This document shows positions 1 through 11,826 of a DNA stretch of 64,000 nucleotides, piece after piece (the stretch's first letter is position 1; each line of letters starts with the position of its first letter). The notes beneath the pieces were generated by a model. That model did no database searches, was not told where the DNA came from, and was given only the letters and a program-made list of their open reading frames with translations. Origin of the DNA: Pollenia angustigena (Eukaryota; Arthropoda; Insecta; Diptera; Polleniidae). The translations under genes and the position numbers were made by a program. The stretch spans positions 48,980,308 through 49,044,307 of the forward strand of contig OV884056.1 in NCBI GenBank assembly GCA_930367215.1, written 5' to 3'.

Positions 1-445
1 CAAAAAAAAAAGATTTGCTTGTTTTGTGTAGAAACAACAAAAACCACAGAACAAGACGAAAACACATTATTTTCATGTTTCAAAAGTAAAATTGAGAACT
101 CTTGCTTCTCATTTAGTTTATATTTTCAGTTATATTTGTAGATTAAGTTTTTAAGGTAAAAACCATATCGGGAATGATGCTGGTGTTTTATAATTGAAAT
201 TCTGTAAGGTGTAAAACGGGTAAGTAAATCAATCATTATAAAATGTTCCATCTAGTTTCTCTTTTGGTTTATTTCAAATACGGATTCGGGATTGAATCAA
301 CTTTAAAATATTTGAATCAAGCGCATTTCGAGATTGGTTCAATCTTAGTTTTACTTAAATCAATCTCATTTTCGGATTATTTCAAGAACGAATTCGGGTT
401 TGAATCATCTTTATAATACTTGAATCAAGCGCATTTTAAGACTTA
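1..445 (+). repeat. Dispersed repeat, copy A (uninterrupted)
   Basis: This stretch is repeated in inverted orientation at about 40660-41720. Shared blocks include the segment around 65-125 (against 41634-41700) and around 155-235 (against 40840-40920). Copy A lacks three insertions that interrupt the other copy, so it shows their empty sites. Inside it, 271-337 and 376-442 are diverged direct repeats about 105 bp apart, sharing the phrase TTGAATCAAGCGCATTT. No coding potential was seen. The element class is unknown. Confidence 0.75.
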
Positions 446-2609
446 TTTTAGTTAAATATGACCATAATATGATTAAAATCAATAAGAATTTTCCCAAAAT
501 CAACCATTATATGGCCAACATTAACCAAAATTTTTCTATATTAACCATATTTTGCTCAATATTAACCATAATAATGGTCAAAATCAATCATATTATGTTC
601 AAAATTAAATTTTCCAGAATTAAAAGATTTTGTTATTCGTGCCTTATTCCCAATTTTTATTATTGATAAAAAAAAACACTGAAATTTATTGTTGATGGGA
701 TAAGCTATTCCTATGCGCATTTCACTGGTTGCTTAGGCCAGATCGTCAGGAAACTTAATCCATAAAGATTTTAGAAAAACTAAGGATATTAAACCAAATA
801 AAACTGTTAAACGTATAAGACTTATAAGCAACAGTTCTACTTGTAAAAATATCAAAGTTTACACAAAAACCATCAACAATAAACAGTGAGTTTATCTCAT
901 CTTGCATTCCCCACTACAATTGATTGGAATTCTTGTAGTTGTAGAGAGCAAACGATAATAATATTGTTGCTTTATAAACAAATTATTTAAAATTAAACAT
1001 GCAATGTTTTAAAATATTATACTTTCAAACATATTTTTGTTATTATTAACTACAACATGTTTGGAGACAGCCATAATATGGTTATAGCTTTTGGATGGAT
1101 GAATTCAACCATTAAAATGGTTACCGGTGACAAGGGAGGTTATAACACTTTATTGTTGAATAGAAAAAAAAATTTCAATAGTGCAAAAAGTAATGAAGTT
1201 TGTTTGTTGCCATTGACATTTTTTTCAACTATACTTATGTTTTTTCTCTGCGTGCATTTTCTGACTCAATTAAAGGATAAGTTGTCTAAATGTTTGATGC
1301 TTTTATATCATTTTTTGCAAAAAATATTATATTTCTATTTAAATTTGTAGAAATTCTCTATAAAGCTGTGTAATATTTTATTCATGCCAATTCCGGTCAA
1401 AAATTAATTTTTTTTTTTAATTTTAGTAAAATTTTGATGACAGATTATAGCGAACACTTCAAACAACTCATTTCTTAATTTGGCTCTTTGATAACTATTT
1501 TACTGTTAATACTGGAGAAGGATAAAATAGATAAAATAGAAAATAGATAATTCTTTTCTTACAAATTTAATGTTTTCAAAGTTGATTTTTGTACTTTGAA
1601 ATAAAAGTATGCTATGATTATTCCTTTTAAATTTCCTTTGTAAATAAGCACGTTATGCTTAATCCGTTTTAGTAATTAATCATTGCATATGATAATTGTA
1701 ATTTTTTGAACGTTATTTTTTTGGATAAGTGAAGTGATTGTGAGTTACTTTAAAAATAAATAAAACCTAAAGTAAACCAATTTTAAAGAGACTATAGCAA
1801 AAAAGGTGGGGCTAGGGGAGGTTAAGTGATAATTATATCTAGTACTGTTAAGTATCAAAAGTAAATACTATACATTTTAGCTGCCAATACCTGCCGCCCC
1901 AGAAACAAGATCATTTTTAGTGACTTCATATATATCATTTTTATAAGATAAGTGTGAGTGACTGGGTGATCATCGCCCGGTCCAAACAACTTTAGCCAGA
2001 CACTTGATATTTTGTATGTAGACTCCCCTCCCAATGTGTAAATAAAAAAGTAGAGACTTTTGGAAATTCAATTCATAAGGGGTTGGAAATGGGTAAAAAC
2101 GGGAATAATCAGTAACATTATGTTTCGTGATCTAACAGAGGTAGACGTAAAATTCACAAAATATCATTATTGAATCGAAAATTACATTGGCATTTTTCTG
2201 GTACTTTTTTGAAATTAGCACATTTTGGGTACAAAAAAGGAAAAAAATATAAAATTGGTACTTTTTTGGTGAACAATTTATCTTCTTAAGTAATAAAGAT
2301 AAAAATAAAATTTAAATTGTGTTCTCTTCTCTTTAAAAGCTCTCATACAAGATTTGGTACCTTTTGGAAGTTCGAATATATTAATATCTTTGGTACTTTT
2401 TTCTATTAAGCTATTTTTATTTTTATACTGAATATATGCCCAATATTTGAATATAAAATAAGTCAATTTAATAATAATTTTATATGACGCCATGTCAGAA
2501 AGATATTTCTTATATATAGTTATGCAGTCGCGAGTACAGGGGAAGAAAACTGAATTGGTGCTCATCCCAATCCACCTCAACCCCCACCCACCTTAAACGG
2601 CAAAATATA
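446..2609. other. AT-rich stretch, no gene recognised
   Basis: Open frames here, for example at 469-666 and 1057-1350, are low-complexity, rich in Asn, Ile, Lys and Phe, and show no domain. Around 470-600 the phrase ATTAACCATA recurs in degenerate form. Around 2190-2400 the phrase GGTACTTTTTT recurs. No splice-supported gene or RNA gene was found. Confidence 0.5.
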
Positions 2610-3234
2610 GCAGCGGTTCTTATTAATATTTCTATCTATGAGGGGAACTGCTCCTCCTCTGTCTACCCCGCCCATTACCATATTGAAATTGAAAGTTTGC
2701 CATAATAGTAGGTTTAACCACGTTTAAAGACTCTCCCTTTAATAGTTCTTCAGCTGAGCGATATTTAATATATGCATCCTATGAGAGGTATTTCTCCCCC
2801 TGCGCCTACCCGCTTTATTTTTATTTTCAATAGTGTAGTATACCATAAGAGTGACTTCTACAATGTTTGAACATTCTCACTATAATAGTTCTTAAGATAT
2901 GCGATATTAAACATTGACGTCCTATGGGGGAAACCACTTCCCCCGCTGCAATTTTTTTCAATTTTGGGGCACAGAAGATCCTACTACCAAAAGTTCAACA
3001 AAATGCGTGAAGCGGCTCTTAAGATTGCGACATTTAATATTGGCATCCAATGGGGGGTACCGATTCCCCTGGCCCTATCGAAAAAATAAGTAGCCTATTT
3101 AGTTTTTATGGCTCACGTGTTGCTACTGTTAAAATCGGTTCAGTAGTTTAGGAGTCTATAAGCCAACATACAAACAAGCAAACAAACAAACAAACAAACA
3201 TACAAACATTTTTCATTTTTATATACTTATATAG
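2610..3234 (+). repeat. Dispersed repeat ending in ATATAGAT, copy 1
   Basis: It begins near the phrase TTTCTATCTATGAGGGG and is repeated, truncated, at 22919-23330 in the same orientation. The right end carries AAATCGGTTCAGTAGTTT, an (AAAC)n-like run at 3173-3200 and a terminal TATATAGAT. This is the same kind of tail as the GCTGACCC-type repeat at 35444-36060. It may be a non-LTR-related non-autonomous element, but the class is not established. No terminal inverted repeat was seen. Confidence 0.6.
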
Positions 3235-3308
3235 ATAACCATATATAATCATATCTACTTTTATTTGCTCAGGTAGGCAAAAAGATGAGAACAGGAGATG
3301 AGCACATG

Positions 3309-3678
3309 GTCGCAGGAATTAAAGAACGCTGTAACTGACAAAACATTAAATATTCACCAGAGCCAAAAAATCTGTATGAAAGAAAGTAGAAAAAAGTTCA
3401 TATCACAAAAACTATACAACTTGGGAACATGATTTTAAAAAAATATTTTTATATTTTCTCGCTTTATATATTGGCTGTAAATATTTCCTCTCAAGTCTAT
3501 TATTCTCGGTGATTCTGCGGCTCAAAGCAAACGATTTTTTTTTTGCGTAAGTGAATTTTTTTTCATCATACAAATATGGGACCGGGATCAGTCGACGCAG
3601 TTTTTTTCTGATAAAAATGATGCAAAAAAACGTATTTTTAATTTTTTGTCAGTTACAGCGTTCTTTAATTCCTGCGAC
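3309..3678. mobile_element. 370-bp MITE with perfect 35-bp inverted ends
   Basis: The two ends (3309-3343 and 3644-3678) are perfect inverted copies for 35 bp, starting GTCGCAGGAATTAAAG, and then continue imperfectly. The interior is AT-rich and non-coding. A target duplication is not obvious, so the superfamily is unassigned. The perfect ends suggest a fairly young insertion. Confidence 0.8.
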
Positions 3679-3873
3679 GATATATAGATATTCCACAAAC
3701 TATTAATATAATCGCTACAAATGATGATATTTTATAACACCTCCAAATCCCTTTTTAATTTTGTTCGATACTTTTGGGAAGTCAATGATTACCTGGCCAA
3801 CCCCTGTATGTACGTGTTTAACTAGGGATAAAACATGCTATTCTTAAGTTGGATACCAAATTTCAGCCATTTA

Positions 3874-5193
3874 CACAGAAAAAATTATTGGCAGTTTTTT
3901 TTCAATTAATAGTGATTTTTGAATTTTAAAATAAATTTGATTACGTTCCTTATTGATTGAATTAAAAAAAAAATTTTTTTTCAATTAAAATTTTACTTGA
4001 TTTTAAGCTTAATTTTAATTATAAGTGTAATTGAATCAATCAACTCAGTTGTTTAAATTGAACACTTTGTTGCTTTCTCCTTGTTGCTTTCCTCCCTTAT
4101 CAACAGTTTGCGAAAAATGTTGCAAGTGCAACCAATATCTTTATAAATTTATTGTCTTTGCCCGTACATGTACATACACACATGTTTTTGTCATCAAAAA
4201 GAAGCGTCGCGTGCAAAAAAAAAACTATCAACAAGTAAAAAATGAACTGAAATTTGTTATAGACGAATTACAATTATGACCACCAACAATGTCAATAATG
4301 AGCCTACATACATATGTTATTATGCGTAAAATAAAAATCGCCTTGTGGCTGACCACAGTGTTGACGGTGGTTATGGTCGCAATCGAAATTTGGTGTTTAT
4401 TTTCTTTGTTTGTCATTTCTTGAATTATTTTTGGCGTCATTTTAAGTTGTGCGTTTAAAGTGAATAGGTGAAAAAAGTACAGCCAAACTACATAACAAAA
4501 ACAGTTTTTTGTTTTCAATCTTAAATACCCTGAAGAATCAGAGTTATTCTACAGTTTTATACAAAGTTGTATGTATGAAATTCCTCTGTCAAAAAAAATC
4601 TTCCAAAATTTGTACAATTAAGCATAAGCTATTACAATTTAACAAATAAAACAAGTTATTTTTAAACCATATTTAAATAAAACATATATTTTAAATATGT
4701 ATTATTATTTTGCTTTATTTAACCATCAACTGAATTGATTTAACAAACTTATTCAATTAACAATTTGTTTGATTCAATAATTTGCGTAATTGAATTTAGA
4801 TTGTGTTTCAAATACACTGTTTAATTTATTCAATTAAAAATTTAATCGATTTAATGCAAAAATTCAATCACTGTTTTAATCAATACAATAATTAAAAAAA
4901 ATTAATTTTCTGTATTGTAATCAATTACGTTAGTAATTCATTCAATTAAAATATTGATATTTTTTTAATTAATTTGTTAATTCATTCAATTAAAATATTG
5001 TTTAACATTAATAATTTTTTCAATTATTTTTGTAATTAAAATGTAAAAACTTTTTAATTGGAAAAAACATTCTTGTTTTGCAATTTTTGCAAATTTGAGT
5101 AATAATCATTTCGGTGATAGGTGCAAAATTAAACAATTTTTTGCTTGTTTCAATTATTTTGGTGATCAAAACCGTTTTTTTCTATTTTCTGTG
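3874..5193 (+). mobile_element. 1.3-kb TA-flanked element with CACAGAAAA ends, copy A
   Basis: The ends are CACAGAAAA and TTTTCTGTG, flanked by TA on both sides (3872-3873, 5194-5195), as in Tc1/mariner-type insertions. A second copy of 1325 bp lies inverted at 42841-44165. The outer 150-500 bp on each side are packed with TTCAATTAAA-like motifs and inverted variants, while the centre (about 4030-4520) is less AT-rich. A frame at about 4031-4279 is also open in the other copy with an alignable product, but it has no ATG start and no recognised domain. It is probably a non-autonomous element. Confidence 0.8.
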
Positions 5194-5239
5194 TACGTAA
5201 AGAAATAAAGATGTTATGGATTTTTGGCAGGAATAGACC

Positions 5240-5487
5240 ACTGTGCAATGAAGCAAAATAAATTTCAACAGATGTTGCCAAAAGAAGAATAATTTATTGA
5301 CTGCTTTTAATTTTATGAAGACATAACAAAATAGATCGCTGCTCTTTTTTTTTGACGATTTTTTGTTTATAAAGGGGAAAAGGTCGCAACAAAATTGAAA
5401 AAGTCGCAAAATTAGATGAAACTGAGAAGTCGCACAAAAAGTCGCAGACCGTCCAATAGACTCTTTAGTCGACAAGCGGTAACTCTG
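5240..5487 (-). mobile_element. Fragment of the AGTCGCA-rich hAT family
   Basis: Reading the minus strand from 5487, the sequence begins CAGAGTTACCGCTTGTCGAC and continues with repeated GCGACTTTTT motifs. This matches the left end of the element at 8757-9750. The partner end was not found, so this copy looks truncated. The inner boundary is approximate. Confidence 0.6.
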
Positions 5488-6716
5488 CTCTTGCTCGCTT
5501 AAATATGCTAACTGATGTTGAAGTTTTTGGGGATTTCTAGGCTCTTAATAAAACTGTCGGCTAAAATGCCTTTATTTCTTTGACACACAATTTTATTTAA
5601 TAAGGCTTTATAAATATTTATTGGATTACTTCAATTATCAATTAAAAAAAAAAATATTGCTTATTTGTATTTACCTTCATTTTCTAATTATTGGCATTAT
5701 AATTTTAACATTAGATTGTTATTCTTTACTTTTTATTTATAAATTTTTTGAATAAAACTTTATTTAACTATTAAATTATTAACTTTGTTAAACAAATATT
5801 TTTGTTCACTTTGTTTAAACTTTTATTTGTTGTATAATATTTTACTTTTCTTTCTGTTGTATTAAAAAATGCTTTTTTAATTAAAACATTCTTTTATAGC
5901 TTTTTAACTTTAAAAAAATTTGTATTTAAATATTTCATTTCATTTCAAGAAACCACTATTTTTAAATGGCATTAAACATAAATTTCTTAATAAAAAAAAC
6001 TGCCAACCCAAGAACTTCATTTTATATTTTTATTCTTTATCCAATCAAACACTTGTTGCACTTCATTTGACACACACACGCACAAATGCTTTATTATAAA
6101 AACACCGACTGAATGCAGCCACAGGTGGGACTTTGACATTAAAAAAATAATGATTTTTATTTGATAACAAAAATATTTGTTTTTTTTTTTTAAATTGCCT
6201 TAAAAAAGTGATTTATTTTTTAAGTGAAAACAATATAAAATGTTTTTTAAACGCACAATCTTAGTAAAAACTCACACCTTCACAAATGCATTGCATGAAA
6301 AAAAAAAATTAAATCCGGAGTTTTATTTTTTAACTCTAAAGCGGTTTTCTTTTTTTTATTATTTAATTTTAACCTTTTGCGTTTTCTTTTTAACCGCTCG
6401 ACGTCTAGCAAAGAACTAACCGTAAAATAATTCACGTTCTATCTTTCACCATCAACGTTTTGTTAGACAATGAATTCGATGTGTTTAGTCGTGCACTCGT
6501 TTAGGCGTTTAGCACTTGTTGGCTGGTGTTCGATTCAATACAAGATGTTTAAATCAAAAGCTTTAAGTTTTACAAACAAAGAAAAAAGCTTTTACATTTA
6601 TTTCAATAGTCAGAAGTTTAATGTAGAAGATTTGAATCGTTTTTTAAATGTGTGTCAGGCATTCGTGAAATAAAGTTGTATTGGAGTATGCGTACGTGTG
6701 TGTGCGTGTGTGTTGG
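5488..6716. other. AT-rich stretch, no gene recognised
   Basis: This is homopolymer-rich and mostly A+T. Short open frames such as 6470-6673 have no recognisable domain and no splice context. A GT-rich microsatellite-like run sits at about 6688-6714, just before the next element. Confidence 0.5.
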
Positions 6717-7142
6717 CCCTGCAAATAAAATTGGACCACCTGACCCATTTTGATAAAATGGACTACTCCATGGACTAGTCCGATGTAATGCAAGCATGGA
6801 CCATGCCATTGTTAAAAAGTGTTTGTAGTGAGACGACATGTCTTCGTTTTTTAACGACATGCTTTCGTGTTTAAACGACTTCAAAACTAATCCTCTTGAG
6901 TATACCATGGAGTAGTTTTAAAACTACTCCTTACTGGTCCAAAGGTGGGTTATATACCATGGAGTAGTTTTAAAACTACTCCTTAGTGGTCCAAAGGTGG
7001 GTTATATGGTCCTCTCCTAGGACATCGTAATGTTAAATAGACCAGGTTTTTTCCATACGTTTGGGTTACTTGTGGACTAGTCCTGGTCCCTTGTGGACTA
7101 CTCTTTACACGCGTGTTTGGACTGGTCCTATTATTTGCAGGG
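6717..7142. mobile_element. MITE-like element rich in GGACTRGTCC palindromes
   Basis: The ends are inverted copies: CCCTGCAAATAA at the left and the complement of it at 7131-7142. The body carries repeated palindromic phrases such as GGACTAGTCC and GGACTACTCC. A direct tandem duplication of 52-bp period, starting near TACCATGGAGTAG, lies at 6903-7006. No coding frame and no clear target duplication were seen. Related GGACTGGTCC phrases occur at 21380-21857. Confidence 0.6.
6903..7006. repeat. Two-copy tandem repeat, 52-bp period
   Basis: The block beginning ACCATGGAGTAGTTTTAAAA and ending GGTGGGTTATA is present twice, head to tail, with one obvious mismatch (TTACTGG against TTAGTGG). Confidence 0.85.
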
Positions 7143-8164
7143 GGAGTTCAGATGTTGGGATTTGTGTATGTATCTGTGAGTTCTTAAAATAACATTTACC
7201 AGCTACCTGTTGCATTGAATTTTTTTAACGGCGAGTCAGGATGAAAATTTCTTGTGGGAAAATTAAGTTTACAAGGCAAAATTAAGGCTAAAAAATTTTA
7301 ATACAACATTTCATTAAATTACTTTTATTATTAGTTTTAACATTTTTTTTTTTTTTATTTCTGCCAGCCATTATTTTGAGAATTATGTTGAACATCACAC
7401 CTTCATTCAGAACTGTTAATAATAGTTTTTAGATTCGTATAAAATTTTAGGGATTTGTCTTTCTTTTACGCCAGAAGTTTTTTTATGATGCTTAAAAACT
7501 AAATCCATTCTTGTCAAATGGTACTAACTTTAAATTTAGCTCCGAAAGTTGCGCTAATATTGGTTATCATTTTTTTTTTTTTTTGCGTTTTATACAAATT
7601 TTTTGGATTACTTTCGGACATTGACAAAACCGGCAGCAAAACCTAATTTTTACAGAGCAATAACCGAGATTTCCTCGTCAAATTTTTTTCCAAATGCAGG
7701 ATGTTTGGTTTTGATTGAGACTTGGCCTTAGATTTTCTTTCAGTATAAATATTTTCATAGCCTACACCACTATAAGTGGAGCTATTGTGTGTTTGTTCTG
7801 AGGTTCGTTAAATAAAAAAATATTGGTAATAGACCTTTTAGTATACTGTGCTCATGTTCTATAACTCTCGCGTCGAGAAACAATTCGATTGAAATGTGAG
7901 AAATGAAACGAAAACGCCATATATTGAAACAAACAACTGTTTTTCGCACTAAACTGTGTCTGTAACATTTTTGGCGAGTAATAGTATTAGCTGTCACGTA
8001 AGGAAATTACTCGCCAATTTACCGAAAAAGTGTGTCTGTAAAAATTCTGTGGGAAAGTTCACGCTTTGAGCTGTCAAATAAACTCACGAATAAAAACAGA
8101 GCGAGAAAAAGTATTAACACTAAAAAACATATTACAAATGCAAAATGCCAAGAATAATGAAAAA
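7143..8164. other. AT-rich stretch, no gene recognised
   Basis: Contains long T runs (for example near 7348 and 7573) and a short palindrome built on GGCGAGTAAT and ATTACTCGCC at about 7970-8015. No coding frame with a domain was found. Confidence 0.5.
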
Positions 8165-9764
8165 CAAGTAAGAAAGTATAGTCGGTCAAGCCCGACCATA
8201 TGATACCCTACACCACAGTATTAAAATACACATCATGCTTATATGTCCATATATATATGGATTTAAATATGTTTATAAACTTCATTAAAATCGGTTTGAA
8301 AGTTTGTGAGAGGCAGAAATTGCTCCCTACCACCCCTTGTGGACCTATTTTTGAAAAACTGTATTGCTTAGTATAGTGTCCATATATATATATGGATCTA
8401 TCTATGTTTTAAATTTCATTAAAACCGGTTTGATGGTTTCTGAGAGGAAGAAATTTCCCCTATCTTCCCTCGTGGTCCTACGATTTTGCCCATTTTCAAC
8501 AGGCTTGGTCCTTGTAGCAATTAGAATCTATGTCCCAAATTTTATCAAATTATCTCCAAAATTGCGACCTGTACTTTGCGCACAAGGTTACATGGACAGC
8601 CAGCCAGCCAGCCAGCCGGACGGACTTTGTTAGTTCGACTCAAAAAGTGATTCTGAGTCGATCGGAATACCTTAAGGTGGATCTAGGACCACTATTTTAA
8701 GGCGTTACACACATCAGCACAAATGCATAATACCCTCTCCCCTATTGTGGTGTGGGCAGTGTTACCGTTCGCCCGACTAAAGTCGCAATTTGACCCTTTT
8801 TCAGCCGTCTGCGACTTTTTGTGAGACTTTTTTTTATCACCGACTTTTGCGACTATTTTAATTTTTCTGCTACTTTTTACCCTTTTTGTTAAGATTCTTA
8901 CAAAACATTCAATTTTCTTATTATTTGTATCAAAAAAAAAAATTCGTCAAAATAGCCTCGTCAAAATTTAAAAACAATTCATAAATTATTGTTCATTTGG
9001 CAACACTTTTATTACATTTTTGCAACCTTGTCATGTATACAACGTATTTGAGGCGAATTCAGTTCAAGGTGGTGGCAAGTTTTGACAGTTCGGACCAATT
9101 TGTTTTAATTTGTCAGTGCTTTGTTAGCAATGCAATGCAAAAAACCTCTGTTGTTTCTGTTAGTTTTGGATTGTTGTAGTCTTAGCACCACCTGTAGTTT
9201 TCGAATCGTAAACACTAGCAAAGCAATGTAAAAACATGCAATTCAATGCTGTCATCTTTTAATAGACAAATATATAGAAGACTGGATTCCCTGTGATGAA
9301 CTTATTTCTAAATATAGAAATAAAATTTAAAAAAAGTAGTATTTATGTAGGTATGTTAAGAAAAAGAAATATTGCGCCAAGATCAAACGAACGAAATTAA
9401 AGTAAAATTTTCAAGGTGCTTTAATTGGACAAGTTTAAATTTTGGCTTGTTTTTAAACAGAAATTCTACTCCTTTGACCTTGGCAGCATACGACAAATTT
9501 ATTAAACTTAAGTAAATGTTTTCACTGTACATGAAAACATGGACAAACATGTACATTGTTATGAAATATGATAAAAATGAATTCTGCAATAAGCTTTTTG
9601 TTTCAATTGTTTTGTTATGCTTTTTATTAATAAAAAACGTTAAAAAAAAGATGTGCGACTTTTATTTTCTGAAACGACTTTTTTGTGCGACTTTATTTTT
9701 ATAAAACAACCTTTTGTGCGACTTTTCAAAAATTCCTAACGGTAACCCTGGGTGTGGGTATAAA
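8165..9764 (+). repeat. Mini-me/Helentron-associated-type repeat, GTCGG family, split by a hAT
   Basis: The left end is CAAGTAAGAAAGTATAGTCG followed by a small palindrome (CGGTCAAGCCCGACC). Internal blocks repeat the phrases TTTCATTAAAACCGG and CCTCGTGGTCC, and (CAGC)n-like and TA-rich runs occur. The right end reads GTGTGGGTATAAA. Inverted copies lie at 13101-13805 and 42398-44296. A hAT element (8757-9750) interrupts it near its right end. Family naming rests on its resemblance to mini-me/DINE-1 structure (short palindrome, TA-rich and tetranucleotide tracts) and is inference. Confidence 0.65.
8757..9750. mobile_element. Non-autonomous hAT element, 994 bp, 8-bp TSD
   Basis: The ends CAGTGTTACCGTT and AACGGTAACCCTG form the terminal inverted repeat, with the CAG start typical of hAT elements. 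The 8-bp target duplication GGTGTGGG lies at 8749-8756 and 9751-9758. Both sub-ends are dense in GCGACTTTT motifs, likely transposase-binding repeats. No transposase frame is visible. It sits inside the GTCGG-type repeat, so it is younger than that repeat. Confidence 0.9.
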
Positions 9765-10429
9765 TATTTTGTTCTTAACACATTTTTTCATTGTATAGTG
9801 GGCATTGTATAGTAGAAGATGCAAACTTATTATGAAATTTCCAAAGTACTTTTGAAACAGTCCTCTCATATAAACTTTAAAGTGTGTCATTCTTCACTAA
9901 AAAAAAGGAAAGTAAAAGTTCATTGTGCTGGTATTAGTGAAGTGTTTGACAATGACAAAGCAAACAAAGTTGTTTTAGTGTGAGTGTTAAATATTGAAAC
10001 CAAATTATACCTTCACTTCTTGCAAATTTATGCTGCACTTCATTTCAATTTTTTTTTTTTTTTTTTTTTTTTCAATTAACCAAAATTCTTTTACAATTAC
10101 AGCGAAACTGCTGGAGTCTTTGTAACCTTGGTGTAAAAACATAACGATAGTTTAAACATTTTTTAGTTGTTGTATTTTCAAGGATATCAGCACGTCCTAC
10201 TTAAATTTAGCTGTTATTTAAGCTCTTTCTCTGGAATGATTTTTAAATTAATATTTTTTTGCTTTTAAGCTGCAGAATAAACAAAATTTGTCTACAATAA
10301 AAACGACAAAAAGATATTTTAAATAAAAGAATTGTTAAGCTTAAATTAAAATGGAGTAAATAAAGTTCATCTTTTAAGGACATTTAAATTTTCTGGGGAA
10401 AAAGGGAAAATTTTAAAAAACCAAAAAAA
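9765..10429. other. AT-rich stretch with a T homopolymer
   Basis: There is a run of about 24 T at 10050-10073. Otherwise it is unannotated AT-rich sequence without recognisable coding potential. Confidence 0.5.
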
Positions 10430-11245
10430 CACGATGTTAATTGTAAATAAAAACAAAGGTTTTCGGAGAATTATCTTAATATTTTTTATTATTATAGAAG
10501 TATCTACGACAATTATGTGTGCAACAAAGTATCGGCCAAATGCTCGCCAAGGCTTCGACGGCACACCTCTATCCGATGCTTCATATTTCCAATGACTTTG
10601 AGACATAATTGAAGTTAAATGTCGTTCATGTGCCAAATTATCTCATCCTTTAGCTCTTGAATTGTTCTTGGCTTTTTGACGTACACTTTTTCTTTTGAAT
10701 ATCCCCAAAGAAAGAAGTCCAACGGTGTCAAATCACATGATCGCGGCAGCAAATAAACATCGGCAAGACTTGAGATAACACGGCCATTGAATTTCTCGCG
10801 CAAAAGAGCCATTGTTTCTTTTGCTGTGTGGCAAGTGGCACCATCATGTTGGTACCACATATCGCCCAGGTCCATATCCACAATTTCTGGCCACAAGAAG
10901 TCCGTTATCCTCTCGCGATATCGAACACTATTCATGGTAACTGCTTGGCCGACCTCAGTTTTAAGAAGAACGGTCCGATTATAAAACGAACTGGGCGAGC
11001 AAGAACAGGTGTTTTCACATTTCCCACATACTCCCGATTTTTGACACTTTTGGTCGATTATGCTGACCATAAAAATCACGAATTGCACGAAATGCATTTG
11101 AATTTAAACGCCTTCAACAATCAAAACGCGTTGCTCAACTGTGTATCTCTCCATGGATATTTTTTCAAGCACTGAAATAAAGAAATGTCAAATTAAGTGG
11201 GGCAAAGAACTTGACGTAAAGGTGTGACTCACAATTAACATCGTG
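10430..11245 (-). mobile_element. Internally deleted mariner-type element, copy 1
   Basis: The inverted ends are CACGATGTTAATTGT at 10430-10444 and its complement ending at 11245. Between them lies a decayed transposase on the minus strand. At 816 bp it is shorter than a full mariner-type element (usually about 1.2-1.4 kb). The loss is internal: the N-terminal helix-turn-helix part is joined directly to the late catalytic part. The TA target duplication is not evident. The element at 27320-27738 has the same 5' end and the same internal junction. Confidence 0.8.
10513..11154 (-). pseudogene. Mariner-type transposase, broken
   Basis: The reading begins at an ATG at 11154 with MERYTVEQRVLIVEG, the start of the helix-turn-helix DNA-binding region, and meets a stop soon after. 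A later open segment carries MWYQHDGATCHTA and RSCDLTPLDFFLWG, which hold two of the catalytic aspartates of the IS630/Tc1/mariner DDE/D domain. I count 36 residues between those two aspartates. Another in-frame stop follows WHMNDI, and the recognisable C-terminal tail (RIEVCRRSLGEHLADT) runs to a stop at 10513. The region between the DNA-binding part and the late catalytic core, including the first catalytic Asp, is missing. It cannot encode an active enzyme. Confidence 0.85.
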
Positions 11246-11728
11246 CATTATGCTAGGATCACCCTTTTGTAAAGTAAAAACAAGTTAGAAGATTTTTTTT
11301 TGCCAAAAAGCTTCTTTTTATTTGGTAAATTGTTTAAATGGCCGTCTTTTTTTAGTCGTAAATTAAAGTTAAAAGTGTAATTTCATGCTATGCGCCCCAC
11401 CCAATTAAAAACAACAAAATTTATTTGAACTTTTACCAGTATAACGAGCAAACAGTTATCGAGTAAAGTTAGAATTCCTCTGTTTATTTTTATTTATTAT
11501 TTTAATGCAAGAAGTATTTTTATATACCAAAATTGAATTAATACAAATTATAAATAACCCGAGGAGGTCAAATTTGACAGCATGTATCACACGTTGTATT
11601 CTAACAGGGCTCCATTTTCTCTACGACTCATTTATACACCATTTTTCAATCCGACCAGTAGATAAGGAGAATCAGATTTTTTACCACTTTTTTTTTTTGA
11701 TTGACCCAATTGTGCGCTGTTTGTAAGA
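11246..11728. other. No gene recognised
   Basis: AT-rich sequence between the mariner remnant and a SINE fragment. A short open frame at 11505-11726 has no domain. Confidence 0.45.
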
Positions 11729-11826
11729 GCCCTGGTAGGCTAGCTGGTAATGAGCTTTGCGGGTTCCAGAGACTCTGGTCTCCTGCAGACAGGCGTAGAA
11801 CATCGCGGGAACAGCTTAGGAAAAAA
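11729..11826 (+). mobile_element. tRNA-derived SINE fragment, copy 1
   Basis: Starts GCCCTGGTAGGCTAGCTGG, matching the head of the SINEs at 23514 and 23834. It ends with CGCGGGAACAGCTTAGG and a short A run. The middle is deleted, including the pol III B box, so this copy should be transcriptionally dead. Confidence 0.75.

Noticed and set aside
1057..1350. Open frame of 97 codons
   Set aside because: Low-complexity composition, no domain, no splice or expression cue; expected by chance in such sequence.
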